Origin: Alphaproteobacteria bacterium
GTDB lineage: Bacteria > Pseudomonadota > Alphaproteobacteria > Rickettsiales > JABSSG01
DNA: 10,104 nt
Direction: 5' to 3'
Assembly (NCBI GenBank): GCA_022600235.1
Contig: JAHZKS010000050.1
Span: 1-10,104 of the forward strand
Below are positions 1 through 7,377 of the stretch, one piece after another; positions within the stretch are counted from its first letter, which is position 1; every line of letters starts with the position of its first letter. The position numbers were made by a program, and so were the translations under genes. The notes under the pieces are model-generated. The model was not told the origin of the DNA, did not search any database, and was given only the letters and a program-made list of their open reading frames with translations.

Positions 1-1250
1 ATATTATTCTTTGCACATAAATGAAATACACTTGCCAAAAAGTTTTTATCTTGCACAATATTTTTTGCAATAACGCACAGCTTGGTAACTTTTTTTATAG
101 ATTTTATATAAGCTAGAGCTTTTAGCTCATTATACATCTTTTGATTAAAATCTTCTTCAGCAATCGAAAATGAAAAAGATGTCTCAGAAGTAGAGCATAC
201 ATCTATAGATATATTATAGCGCTCAACAATCTTTGTAACTTTAGCAAGAAATCCAATATGATTTATAATATTTGGATGCTCCAAAACTATTAGCACATTC
301 TCGGATTTACTTATTATACTTTTCACATCTTTGGTTACTTTTGTAGTAATCTTTGTACCACAAGATTTTCTATTAAAAGTATTGAACACATAAACTGGTA
401 TGTTTTTCTTAATAGCAAGCTCAATAGTATACGGGTATACAACTTTTGCACCGCTATAAACTATCTCAGACATCAGATTTATATCTACATTTTTCCAGAA
501 TATTGGATCTTTTACAATCCTTGGATCTGCAGACATAATACCATCTACATCTGTCCAAATTTCAATTGCTTCTGCCTGGAATGCCATAGCAAGTATAGAC
601 GCTGTATAGTCGCTTCCTCCCCTACCAAGCAAAGTAACATTACCATGCGTATCCTTACCAATAAAACCAGTAACAATAGGAATAACATTCGATAAGATCA
701 TAGGTTTGATATATTTACGACACGCAGAAATAGTGCTCTGAAAATTCACTTGGGCTTTAAGATAATTACTATCAGTTTTAACAACTTTCTCTGACTCCAC
801 ATACATACTTTTTATTCCAGCCTCATCTAAAGCAGCATGCATTAAGTAACTAGAAAATTTTTCACCAAATGCACATATCCTTGCTTCAGTTTTACTAGTA
901 AGGTCTCCAACCAAACTTGTACCCTGTGCAATAGTTCTGAGCTTCAAGAACATTGGTTTAAATCTTTGCTCCCACATTTGATCTACAACAATCTCATTAG
1001 ACACTAACTCGGAAAGAATTTTTTTATGCAATTTCTCAAGTTGAAGAATGCGTATATTGATTAGTTTTGGCTTTTGCTTCTTAGCTAATGCAATTATTTT
1101 TAAAAGTTGATCAGTAGTATCTCCAACCGCAGAAACAGTAACAATAATTCGGTAAGTTTTTGATTTTTCTTTTACGATATCTGCACATTCAGCAATCGAC
1201 ACAGAACTCCCCATCGATGTGCCACCAAACTTTATAGACCTAATTTTCAT
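1..1250 (-). CDS. lysC: Aspartate kinase, monofunctional, 3' end beyond window
   Basis: Catalyses ATP-dependent phosphorylation of L-aspartate, the entry step to diaminopimelate, lysine, threonine and methionine. The reading frame is open from ATG at 1250 to the window edge (416 codons). Visible are the N-terminal KFGGTSMGS motif (residues 7-15, with the catalytic Lys), the GRGGSDYTA nucleotide/aspartate motif near residue 209, and DVDGIMSADP near 234. After about residue 300 comes a regulatory ACT-type region with GFLAKV and a TSE motif, much like the lysine-sensitive AK III class of E. coli. That class runs to about 450 residues, so perhaps 30-45 residues are missing. No fused homoserine dehydrogenase is seen in the part present. 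It diverges from dapB, which supports a role in DAP supply. Feedback by lysine is plausible from the ACT region but is inference. Confidence 0.95.
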   Translation of the reverse strand, partial: MKIRSIKFGGTSMGSSVSIAECADIVKEKSKTYRIIVTVSAVGDTTDQLLKIIALAKKQKPKLINIRILQLEKLHKKILSELVSNEIVVDQMWEQRFKPMFLKLRTIAQGTSLVGDLTSKTEARICAFGEKFSSYLMHAALDEAGIKSMYVESEKVVKTDSNYLKAQVNFQSTISACRKYIKPMILSNVIPIVTGFIGKDTHGNVTLLGRGGSDYTASILAMAFQAEAIEIWTDVDGIMSADPRIVKDPIFWKNVDINLMSEIVYSGAKVVYPYTIELAIKKNIPVYVFNTFNRKSCGTKITTKVTKDVKSIISKSENVLIVLEHPNIINHIGFLAKVTKIVERYNISIDVCSTSETSFSFSIAEEDFNQKMYNELKALAYIKSIKKVTKLCVIAKNIVQDKNFLASVFHLCAKNN

Positions 1251-1278
1251 GTTTTATCAGCAATTTTCTACATAATTT

Positions 1279-1307
1279 AGGCTAGTCTCAAATGAAAATT
1301 CTGTCAA
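1279..1307 (-). promoter_or_regulatory. Candidate promoter for lysC
   Basis: On the minus strand a perfect TTGACA (1307-1302) is followed after 17 bases by TAGCCT (1284-1279), a weak -10 matching TATAAT at only three positions. Transcription would start near 1272, leaving a leader of about 20 bases before the ATG at 1250. That is too short for a lysine riboswitch or attenuator. Confidence 0.4.
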
Positions 1308-1371
1308 TGGATTTTTACTTGAGAATAGTGCATATTAAATTTGATTTCATTTTTGAGAATATTTTTTTGAT

Positions 1372-1400
1372 TTGACTTCCAAACAAATAAAATATTTAAT
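1372..1400 (+). promoter_or_regulatory. Candidate sigma-70 promoter for dapB-dapF-dapL
   Basis: TTGACT (1372-1377, five of six consensus bases) and TTTAAT (1395-1400, five of six) are separated by exactly 17 bases. The predicted start of transcription is near 1407. This lies at or after the upstream GTG at 1406 and about 20 bases before the ATG at 1427, so it favours the ATG as the dapB start. No room is left for a riboswitch. Confidence 0.6.
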
Positions 1401-1426
1401 GATCTGTGAAATTATACAGTCTGAAG

Positions 1427-2152
1427 ATGGAACTAATCTTAGTAGGGTACGGAAAAATGGGTAAGGCTATTGAGAAAGTAGCTGAAGGAATGAATATCAC
1501 CGTAGCAAAAGTAATAAATAGCCCTCAGGAACTTCTCTCTTTCAAGCCCACGCCAAAACAAATAGCAATTGAGTTTACTTCTCCAGATCAATGTATAAGA
1601 AACGTAGAAATTTTAGCTAAAAAGAAAATCTCCGTAGTATGTGGTACAACAGGTTGGTATCAAGATATTCATAAGATGAAAAACATTGTAAAAGAAAATA
1701 ATATAGGATTTCTATATGCAGAAAATTTCTCTTTAGGTGTCCATCTATTTTGGGAGTCTCTTTCTAAAACAGCAAGATTATTAAATAAAACAAATCTATA
1801 TGATGTTTCAACATTTGAGGAACATCATGCCAATAAGAAAGATGCACCATCAGGGACAGCAAAAAAAACTGCAGAAATTTTAATTCAAAATTTTGATACT
1901 AAAAACAAGTTTCAACCCACAGATAAAAAGGATGAAATTTTTGAGAAAAATATTGTACCCATTTTATATTCACGCAAAGGGAATGTCTTTGGCCAACATA
2001 CCGTAACTTTTGAGAGTGATTTAGACACAATAGAGATCACTCATAACTCTAAAGGAAGAGAAGGTTATGCATCAGGAGCTACAAAATGCGCCCAATGGCT
2101 AAAAGAGAAAAAAGGATTTTTTCATATAGAAGATTACTTAAAAACAATATAA
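1427..2152 (+). CDS. dapB: 4-hydroxy-tetrahydrodipicolinate reductase
   Basis: Cytoplasmic NAD(P)H-dependent reductase giving tetrahydrodipicolinate, the branch-point precursor of DAP and lysine. The chosen start gives 241 residues. It opens directly into the Rossmann motif GYGKMG (7-12). Then come the CGTTGW loop (72-77), NFSLGV (100-105), and the catalytic signature EEHHANKKDAPSGTA (131-145), in which His133 and Lys137 match the catalytic His159 and Lys163 of the E. coli enzyme. A conserved C-terminal GYASGA follows. An in-frame GTG at 1406 would add seven residues (MKLYSLK), but it sits at the predicted transcription start, while DapB proteins normally begin right before the Rossmann strand. 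dapF starts 2 bases after the stop, so the genes are cotranscribed and probably translationally coupled. Confidence 0.94.
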   Translation: MELILVGYGKMGKAIEKVAEGMNITVAKVINSPQELLSFKPTPKQIAIEFTSPDQCIRNVEILAKKKISVVCGTTGWYQDIHKMKNIVKENNIGFLYAENFSLGVHLFWESLSKTARLLNKTNLYDVSTFEEHHANKKDAPSGTAKKTAEILIQNFDTKNKFQPTDKKDEIFEKNIVPILYSRKGNVFGQHTVTFESDLDTIEITHNSKGREGYASGATKCAQWLKEKKGFFHIEDYLKTI

Positions 2153-2154
2153 AC

Positions 2155-2991
2155 ATGTCTGACTTTTACAAATATCACGGGCTTGGCAACGACTATATAG
2201 TTGTAGATCCATCCAAGTCTAAAATACCAATGACAAAATCCAATATAAAACTGATTTGCCATAGAAATTTTGGCATTGGCTCAGATGGTATATTATATGG
2301 ACCTATAAAAGATAATAGAAAAATTAGGCTACAGATATTTAACCCAGATGGATCAGAGGCAGAAAAGAGTGGCAATGGCATTAGGATATTCGCCCAATAT
2401 CTCTGGGACTGCGGTTACATCAAAGAAGATAGCTTTGAATTAGAAACTAAATCTGGCACAGTGACTGTATATCAGCTAGACAAGAAAAAATCTTTGATCA
2501 AAGTTGATATGGGAAAATACACATTTACCAGTAAAGACATACCCACAAATTCTAAAAATGAACATTCTTTTAATGAAACAATCTCAATAGAAGGTAAAGA
2601 TTTAAAAGTAAGCTGCGTTAGCATAGGGAATCCACATTGTGTAATACTAACCGAAAAAGTAACTCCAGAAATTACAAAAAAATATGGCCCTCACATAGAA
2701 ACCCACAAACTATTCCCAAATAAAACAAATGTACAGTTCTTGCAAATTATAGATAGAGATAATATAAAAATAGAAATTTGGGAACGTGGAGCCGGATATA
2801 CTTTAGCTTCTGGTAGCAGTAGTGTTGCTGCAGCATGTGTGTCACATAAGAAAGGTTTGATTAATTCAGAAGTTATAGTACACATGTCAGGGGGTAACGT
2901 TAAAGTTAATATAGAGAATGAAAGAGCATTTCTCACAGGAGTCGTCTCAAGAGTGATGGAAGGAACTTTTGCAAAAGAACTTACAACATAA
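2155..2991 (+). CDS. dapF: Diaminopimelate epimerase family protein, Ser/Ser variant
   Basis: Canonical DapF interconverts LL- and meso-DAP, supplying peptidoglycan and lysine synthesis. The 278-residue length and motifs fit: HGLGND (8-13), NPDGSE (63-68), IGNPH (157-161), TNVQF (191-195) and ERGAG (210-214), so the substrate-binding residues look intact. The two residues that act as acid and base, Cys73 and Cys217 in Haemophilus DapF, are here Ser72 (AGT, in EKSGNG) and Ser219 (TCT, in LASGSS). The fold is secure; the activity is less so. It may be a slower or differently tuned DAP epimerase, or may act on another substrate. The start at 2155 is preferred over an in-frame ATG at 2086, because the extra 23 residues would overlap dapB and DapF proteins begin near the HGLGND motif. 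It lies between dapB and dapL in one operon. Confidence 0.88.
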   Translation: MSDFYKYHGLGNDYIVVDPSKSKIPMTKSNIKLICHRNFGIGSDGILYGPIKDNRKIRLQIFNPDGSEAEKSGNGIRIFAQYLWDCGYIKEDSFELETKSGTVTVYQLDKKKSLIKVDMGKYTFTSKDIPTNSKNEHSFNETISIEGKDLKVSCVSIGNPHCVILTEKVTPEITKKYGPHIETHKLFPNKTNVQFLQIIDRDNIKIEIWERGAGYTLASGSSSVAAACVSHKKGLINSEVIVHMSGGNVKVNIENERAFLTGVVSRVMEGTFAKELTT

Positions 2992-2995
2992 TTAC

Positions 2996-3002
2996 AAAGG
3001 AA
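2996..3002 (+). promoter_or_regulatory. Ribosome binding site of dapL
   Basis: AAAGGAA lies in the 17-base gap between dapF and dapL, six bases before the ATG at 3009. It is the clearest Shine-Dalgarno sequence in the window; most other genes here have A-rich or no obvious sites. Confidence 0.7.
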
Positions 3003-3008
3003 CAGATA

Positions 3009-4202
3009 ATGACCATAGAAAAGACAAGACTGAATATTGAGTATTCTGATAGAATATCAAAAGCATCTTCGTACCCATTCGCAGAAATAGACAAAAAAGT
3101 TTCTGATTTAAAAAATAAAGGAGTTGATGTTATTGACTTTGGAGTTGGAGACCCAAAAAGTCCAACACCTGCATTTGTAACGAATGGACTATCTGAATTT
3201 GCAGGTATCAGAAAAACTTCTGGATACCCCAGCTATATAGGTAGCATTGAATATAGAGAAGCATGTGCAGAACATATGTTAGAGAACTTTGGCGTCACTC
3301 TGAACCCAGAAACAGAAATATCTTCTACTGTTGGCTCAAAAGAATCGATATTTAATTTTCCAATGGGGTTCACAAACCCAGGAGATATCGTTATATGCCC
3401 TACACCTGGCTACCCTGTATATAAAACAGGTACGGAATTTATAGGCGCAAAACCTTATTTGGCACCATTATTAGAAGAAAATAATTACCTAATAGACTTC
3501 GAGAAAATTCCAGAAGAAATAGCAAAAAAAGCAAAAATAATCTGGACCAATTATCCAAACTCACCTACAGGAGCTATGGCACCTCTCAGCTGGCTCAAAG
3601 ACTTTTGTGCCTGGGCTGAAAAATATAACATCATTATTGCCGCAGATGAAGGATGCTATATAGACTTATATTTCAAAGAAAAGCCACACTCAATTTTGGA
3701 AGTTAAAAAAGAAGGTATAATTACATTCTACTCCCTCTCAAAACGTAATAATATGACTGGCTATAGAGTTGGCTTTGTAGCAGGAGATAAGAACATCATC
3801 TCTGGATTCAGAAAAGTAAAAACCAATATAGACTCTGGAACACCAACATTTATACAAGATGTTGCTTCCATCGCCCTTCTAGACAAATCTCACGCCGAGG
3901 AAATGAGAAAAGAATATCAAGAAAAGCGGAATATACTAATACCAGCACTAAAATCATTAGGGCTAGAAGAAACAACATCAAATTCTACATTTTATATATG
4001 GCAGAAATCACCAAAAAATATGGATGATGTCGAATTTGCTCTCAAACTTATAGATGGTGGAATTGTTGTAACTCCAGGAAGCATGATTTCTGATACAGCA
4101 GATGGAGTAAACCCAGGAAAAGGTTTTGTAAGATTTGCTCTAGTTCCAACTAAAGAAGAAGTGCAAAAAGCAGCAAATATCATAAAGGATCTGAAACTAT
4201 AG
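3009..4202 (+). CDS. dapL: LL-diaminopimelate aminotransferase (PLP class I/II)
   Basis: Probably converts tetrahydrodipicolinate directly to LL-DAP with glutamate as amino donor, replacing the DapD-DapC-DapE route. The 397 residues form a complete fold-type I aminotransferase: GVGDP (45-49), YPSYIGS (73-79), GSKE (109-112), NPGDIV (123-128), PTPGYPVY (131-138), NYPNSPTG (181-188, with the PLP-contacting Asn), Asp213, and the PLP-binding Lys245 in SLSKRNNMTGYRVGF. A C-terminal VRFALV carries the expected carboxylate-binding Arg. The N-terminal half and the NMTG block resemble bacterial DapL. The SLSKR and ADEG parts recall succinyl-DAP aminotransferase DapC, the main alternative. Position after dapB and dapF supports a DAP role with either enzyme. 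Its stop codon overlaps the convergent pntB end. Confidence 0.8.
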   Translation: MTIEKTRLNIEYSDRISKASSYPFAEIDKKVSDLKNKGVDVIDFGVGDPKSPTPAFVTNGLSEFAGIRKTSGYPSYIGSIEYREACAEHMLENFGVTLNPETEISSTVGSKESIFNFPMGFTNPGDIVICPTPGYPVYKTGTEFIGAKPYLAPLLEENNYLIDFEKIPEEIAKKAKIIWTNYPNSPTGAMAPLSWLKDFCAWAEKYNIIIAADEGCYIDLYFKEKPHSILEVKKEGIITFYSLSKRNNMTGYRVGFVAGDKNIISGFRKVKTNIDSGTPTFIQDVASIALLDKSHAEEMRKEYQEKRNILIPALKSLGLEETTSNSTFYIWQKSPKNMDDVEFALKLIDGGIVVTPGSMISDTADGVNPGKGFVRFALVPTKEEVQKAANIIKDLKL

Positions 4203-5594
4203 AGCTTCAAACTCTTTCACGATACGCTCAGTAAGTTTCTTTGCATCATCAAATAACATAAGAGTATTATCTCTAAAGAAAAGCTCATTTTGTATCCCTG
4301 CATAACCAGGGGACATACTTCTTTTAACAAATAATACAGTTTTTGCCTTCTCCACTTCAAGAATTGGCATTCCGTATATCGGACTCTCTGGATCGTTTTT
4401 AGCAGCTGGATTTGTCACATCATTTGCACCGATAACATATACGATATCCGTTGTAGCAAAATCTCTATTTATATCTTCAAGTTCAAAAACTTTATCATAA
4501 CTAATTCCAGACTCAGCCAATAAAACATTCATATGACCTGGCATACGACCGGCAACAGGATGTATAGCATATTTTACTGACACACCAGACTTCTCTAATA
4601 ATTGATCTAACTCTTTCAGTGCATGCTGAGCATGAGCAACAGCCATACCATAACCTGGCACTATAATTACAGAAGATGCATTCTTCATTAAGAAAGCTGC
4701 ATCCTCTGCACTACTTTCTTTCACAACTTTATCTCCATCATCATTAGCACTGCTAGATCCAGAACCAGCACTCATCCCACCAAAAATCACATTTATTATT
4801 GATCGGTTCATAGCCTTACACATCACATAACTAAGTATAGCACCACTAGCACCAACAAGTGCTCCGACTATTATTAATAAACCATTAGTAAGCGTAAAAC
4901 CAATACCTGCCGCTGCCCAACCAGAATAAGAGTTCAACATTGAAATAACAACCGGCATATCAGCTCCACCAATAGGAATTACAAGCAATACACCAAGCAA
5001 AGATGAAACAAGAACCAAAGATATAAATGAGTTTAAAGACTCAGTTCTACAGAAATTTACAGATAAGAAAATAATAATAAGTAATAGTAGAAAATTCACT
5101 ACATGATGACCTCTAAATCTTAATGGCTTTGCAGATAATAAGCCTTGCAACTTCGCAAATGCTACAATAGATCCTGTAAAAGTTATAGCACCAATTGCTG
5201 CTCCAACAGACAACTCTATTAAGTTAGAAAGCTTGAGGTATCCTTTGGAACCTATACCATAACCCTCTGGGTCAATTAAAGCACCTAAAGCAATTATAGT
5301 TGCAGCTAAACCAACCAATGAGTGAAAACCAGCTACTAACTGTGGCATCGCAGTCATTTTTATTTTTGCAGCAACAACACTACCTATCACTGCACCAACT
5401 ACAATAGCCAGAATAATCAGAATCTTATTTTCGATATTAGGATAATACATAGTAGCAACTACAGCTACAACCATACCAATGATTCCTAGTATGTTTCCTT
5501 GTCTCGCATATTTTGGAGAAGAGAGCCCCTTCAATGTCATAATAAACAAGAAGATGGGAATTAAGTAAATTAGTGAAATATTAGTAGGTACCAT
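4197..5594 (-). CDS. pntB: NAD(P) transhydrogenase subunit beta
   Basis: Membrane subunit of proton-translocating transhydrogenase, which drives hydride transfer from NADH to NADP+ with the proton motive force. It has 465 residues, close to E. coli PntB (462). Residues 1-270 are strongly hydrophobic domain II; His91 in VAGFHSLVG matches the proton-channel His of E. coli, and Asp212 and Asn221 in ADMPVV...LNSYSG are also kept. Residues about 285-465 form the NADP-binding domain III, with GYGMAVAHAQ (314-323), HPVAGRMPGHMNV (345-357), GANDVTNPAA (389-398) and KRSMSPGYAG (424-433). It starts 2 bases after the pntAB stop, so it is last in a three-gene operon. The last two codons overlap dapL. Confidence 0.97.
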   Translation of the reverse strand: MVPTNISLIYLIPIFLFIMTLKGLSSPKYARQGNILGIIGMVVAVVATMYYPNIENKILIILAIVVGAVIGSVVAAKIKMTAMPQLVAGFHSLVGLAATIIALGALIDPEGYGIGSKGYLKLSNLIELSVGAAIGAITFTGSIVAFAKLQGLLSAKPLRFRGHHVVNFLLLLIIIFLSVNFCRTESLNSFISLVLVSSLLGVLLVIPIGGADMPVVISMLNSYSGWAAAGIGFTLTNGLLIIVGALVGASGAILSYVMCKAMNRSIINVIFGGMSAGSGSSSANDDGDKVVKESSAEDAAFLMKNASSVIIVPGYGMAVAHAQHALKELDQLLEKSGVSVKYAIHPVAGRMPGHMNVLLAESGISYDKVFELEDINRDFATTDIVYVIGANDVTNPAAKNDPESPIYGMPILEVEKAKTVLFVKRSMSPGYAGIQNELFFRDNTLMLFDDAKKLTERIVKEFEAL

Positions 5595-5596
5595 AT

Positions 5597-5998
5597 CTAT
5601 TTTTTCTTTTTAAACATTGCTAGCATTCTTTGAGTCACAATAAAACCACCAAAAATGTTGATTGATGCAATCATCACAGCAAAAAAACCAAGAAACTGCG
5701 AAACCCCAAAACCTTCTGGACCAAGTATTAATATAGCACCAACTATAACAATACCAGATATTGCATTTGTAACCGAAACAAGAGGAGTATGAAGCGCAGG
5801 AGTAACTTTCCATACCACATAATAACCTACAAAACATGCTAATAGAAATATCGTTAGAGAGAATACAAAAGGATCAATACCTGTATTCACTACAGTATCT
5901 TGATGATTCTGCGCGAAATGTGAAACTTTATCAGACAAACCCGCAGCTTTATGGCTCAAATTCTGCGCCTCTTTAGCAATAGTATTTATTTCATTCAT
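5597..5998 (-). CDS. pntAB: NAD(P) transhydrogenase subunit alpha part 2 (membrane)
   Basis: Membrane part of the alpha subunit, encoded apart from the NAD-binding part as in Rhodospirillum and Rickettsia. Of its 133 residues, about 40 at the N-terminus are polar and probably helical. Three hydrophobic segments follow (roughly 43-64, 77-95, 98-120). The VTPALHTPLVSVTNAISG stretch and ASINIFGGF...TQRML match domain II of E. coli PntA almost residue for residue. It ends in four lysines, likely cytoplasmic. Its ATG overlaps the stop of pntAA by four bases (ATGA), which implies translational coupling that would balance the two halves. Confidence 0.96.
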   Translation of the reverse strand: MNEINTIAKEAQNLSHKAAGLSDKVSHFAQNHQDTVVNTGIDPFVFSLTIFLLACFVGYYVVWKVTPALHTPLVSVTNAISGIVIVGAILILGPEGFGVSQFLGFFAVMIASINIFGGFIVTQRMLAMFKKKK

Positions 5999-7134
5999 AA
6001 TGCACCCTCTTTTTCACTCACCATATAACCACCACTTGTAACAGCAGAAGATTTTAGTATCTCATCTTCCATATTTACTTTTATAGATTTAGATTCTGCG
6101 TCATATAATAATTTCACAAAATTCAGAAGATTCTTTGCATATAAAGTACTAGCATCAGACGCCGCCCTAGAAGCATAATTAGAATACCCAATAACCTTCA
6201 CATTATTATATTCAGCAACTTTATTTAAATCCGTAACTTCACAATTCCCTCCGTTAATAGCAGCTAAATCTACTATCACAGATCCAATCTTCATATCATC
6301 CACCATTGCTTTAGGGACTAATATTGGAGCTTTTCTACCTGGTATTAGTGCTGTGCATATTACGATATCAGATCTTTTTATTTCCTTATGTATTAATTCA
6401 GATTGTTTTCTTTTATACTCCTCATCTGTTTCTTTTGCATACCCGCCTTTTGTTTCAAAATCTTCACTTCCTTCGACTTCTATAAAGGTACCACCTACAC
6501 TTTCTACCTGCTCTTTAGCTGCACTCCTAACGTCAAAAACACTTACTATTGCTCCCATTCTTTTTGCAGTAGCAATAGCCTGCAAACCTGCAACACCAGC
6601 ACCAAGAATAAGCACTCTAGTTGGAGTAACAGTACCCGCAGCCGTAATCATCATTGGGAATATTTTGCCATATTCATAAGCAGCTTCAATAACAGATCTA
6701 TAACCAGCCAAGTTACTTTGAGAGGATAATACGTCCATAGACTGAGCCCTTGTTATACGAGGAACAAGCTCCATAGAAAAAGCATCAATGCCTTTCTTTG
6801 AGTATTCTTTAAACAAATCTCTATTATCAAAAGGTGATAGCATACCTACTATAATTGCTCCTTCTTTCATTAAAGAAAGCTCTGTATTTTTAGTATTTTG
6901 AGGGGAAGGTTGAACCTTCAGAACAATATCAGCATCACTAAGAATTTCTAATGGAATTTTAGAAACACTAGCACCAGCATTTTCGAAATCTTCATCAGAA
7001 AATCCAGACTCTATACCTGCATCCTTTTCTATACAAACTTTAAAACCCATGTCTACAAAGGACTTCACAGTAGATGGAGAAACTGCAACCCTTTTCTCAT
7101 CTAAAACTCTCTCTTTTAGTACTCCAATTTTCAT
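5995..7134 (-). CDS. pntAA: NAD(P) transhydrogenase subunit alpha part 1 (NAD-binding)
   Basis: Soluble domain I, which binds NADH on the cytoplasmic side and passes hydride to NADP+ on PntB domain III. The 379 residues begin like alanine dehydrogenase/PNT proteins (MKIGVLKE...KRVAVSP). Arg126, Gln131 and Asp134 in PRITRAQSMD correspond to the RQD loop of the Rhodospirillum rubrum enzyme. The Rossmann motif GAGVAGLQA lies at 178-186, the mobile loop region with GGYAKE at 230-235, and VDLAAINGGNCE at 288-299. The start ATG at 7134 has a weak GGA six bases upstream and follows a good promoter candidate. It is first in the pntAA-pntAB-pntB operon and diverges from tRNA-Val. Confidence 0.97.
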   Translation of the reverse strand: MKIGVLKERVLDEKRVAVSPSTVKSFVDMGFKVCIEKDAGIESGFSDEDFENAGASVSKIPLEILSDADIVLKVQPSPQNTKNTELSLMKEGAIIVGMLSPFDNRDLFKEYSKKGIDAFSMELVPRITRAQSMDVLSSQSNLAGYRSVIEAAYEYGKIFPMMITAAGTVTPTRVLILGAGVAGLQAIATAKRMGAIVSVFDVRSAAKEQVESVGGTFIEVEGSEDFETKGGYAKETDEEYKRKQSELIHKEIKRSDIVICTALIPGRKAPILVPKAMVDDMKIGSVIVDLAAINGGNCEVTDLNKVAEYNNVKVIGYSNYASRAASDASTLYAKNLLNFVKLLYDAESKSIKVNMEDEILKSSAVTSGGYMVSEKEGAL

Positions 7135-7158
7135 AATATCCGTAAAAAAATTTTCATA

Positions 7159-7186
7159 ATTCTATATAGAAAAACAATCTTTGCAA
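7159..7186 (-). promoter_or_regulatory. Candidate promoter for the pnt operon
   Basis: On the minus strand TTGCAA (7186-7181) and TAGAAT (7164-7159, five of six consensus bases) are 16 bases apart. Transcription would start near 7152, giving a leader of about 18 bases before pntAA. Confidence 0.5.
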
Positions 7187-7216
7187 ATACTTTTTAAAAG
7201 AAATCAAATCTATAGT

Positions 7217-7245
7217 TTGATCATTAAATTATTTTTTGCTATCTT
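7217..7245 (+). promoter_or_regulatory. Candidate promoter for tRNA-Val
   Basis: TTGATC (7217-7222) and TATCTT (7240-7245) are separated by 17 bases and would start transcription near 7252, 14 bases before the mature tRNA 5' end. Each box matches the consensus at four of six positions. Confidence 0.45.
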
Positions 7246-7265
7246 ACCTCACAATACTGAATTTC

Positions 7266-7342
7266 GGGTGATTAGCTCAGTTGGTTAGAGTGCTACCTTG
7301 ACATGGTAGAGGTCAGAAGTTCAAATCTTCTATCACCCACCA
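7266..7342 (+). tRNA. tRNA-Val (anticodon GAC), CCA encoded
   Basis: A full cloverleaf folds by eye. The acceptor stem GGGTGAT/ATCACCC is perfectly paired. The D arm is GCTC...GAGT with one G-U pair. The anticodon stem CTACC/GGTAG encloses loop TTGACAT, giving anticodon GAC for valine codons GUC and GUU. A five-base variable loop AGGTC and T arm AGAAG-TTCAAAT-CTTCT follow. Discriminator A (7339) is followed by an encoded CCA (7340-7342). The gene stands alone, with pntAA diverging upstream and a convergent gene 283 bp downstream. Confidence 0.97.
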
Positions 7343-7377
7343 CGCTTTGCCCTTCGGGCTACTAGTGGCTCATCCAC
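7340..7377 (+). other. GC-rich hairpin cluster directly after tRNA-Val
   Basis: GCCC-TTC-GGGC (7349-7359) forms a tight small hairpin within AT-rich DNA. CCAC at 7340-7343, which includes the tRNA CCA, can pair with GTGG at 7365-7368; that GTGG can instead pair with CCAC at 7374-7377. The block could help end or process the tRNA transcript, but no T-run follows, so it is not a standard intrinsic terminator. It could also be a copy of a dispersed element. Confidence 0.4.

Noticed and set aside
1251..1426. Lysine riboswitch between lysC and dapB
   Set aside because: The predicted leaders on both strands are only about 20 bases, and no conserved riboswitch core is visible.
2086..2154. Upstream ATG extending dapF by 23 residues
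   Set aside because: The extension overlaps the end of dapB, is basic and unlike DapF N-termini, and the ATG at 2155 fits the family.
4180..4260. Bidirectional terminator between dapL and pntB
   Set aside because: Only very short pairings such as GAG/CTC are present, with no stable stem and no T-run.
6353..6729. Plus-strand open frames of about 108 codons inside pntAA
   Set aside because: They lie wholly antisense to a clearly conserved gene and carry no motif; they are shadows of its codon pattern.
7266..7342. tRNA-Val as an attachment site of an integrated element
   Set aside because: No integrase gene and no second copy of the tRNA 3' end is present in the window.
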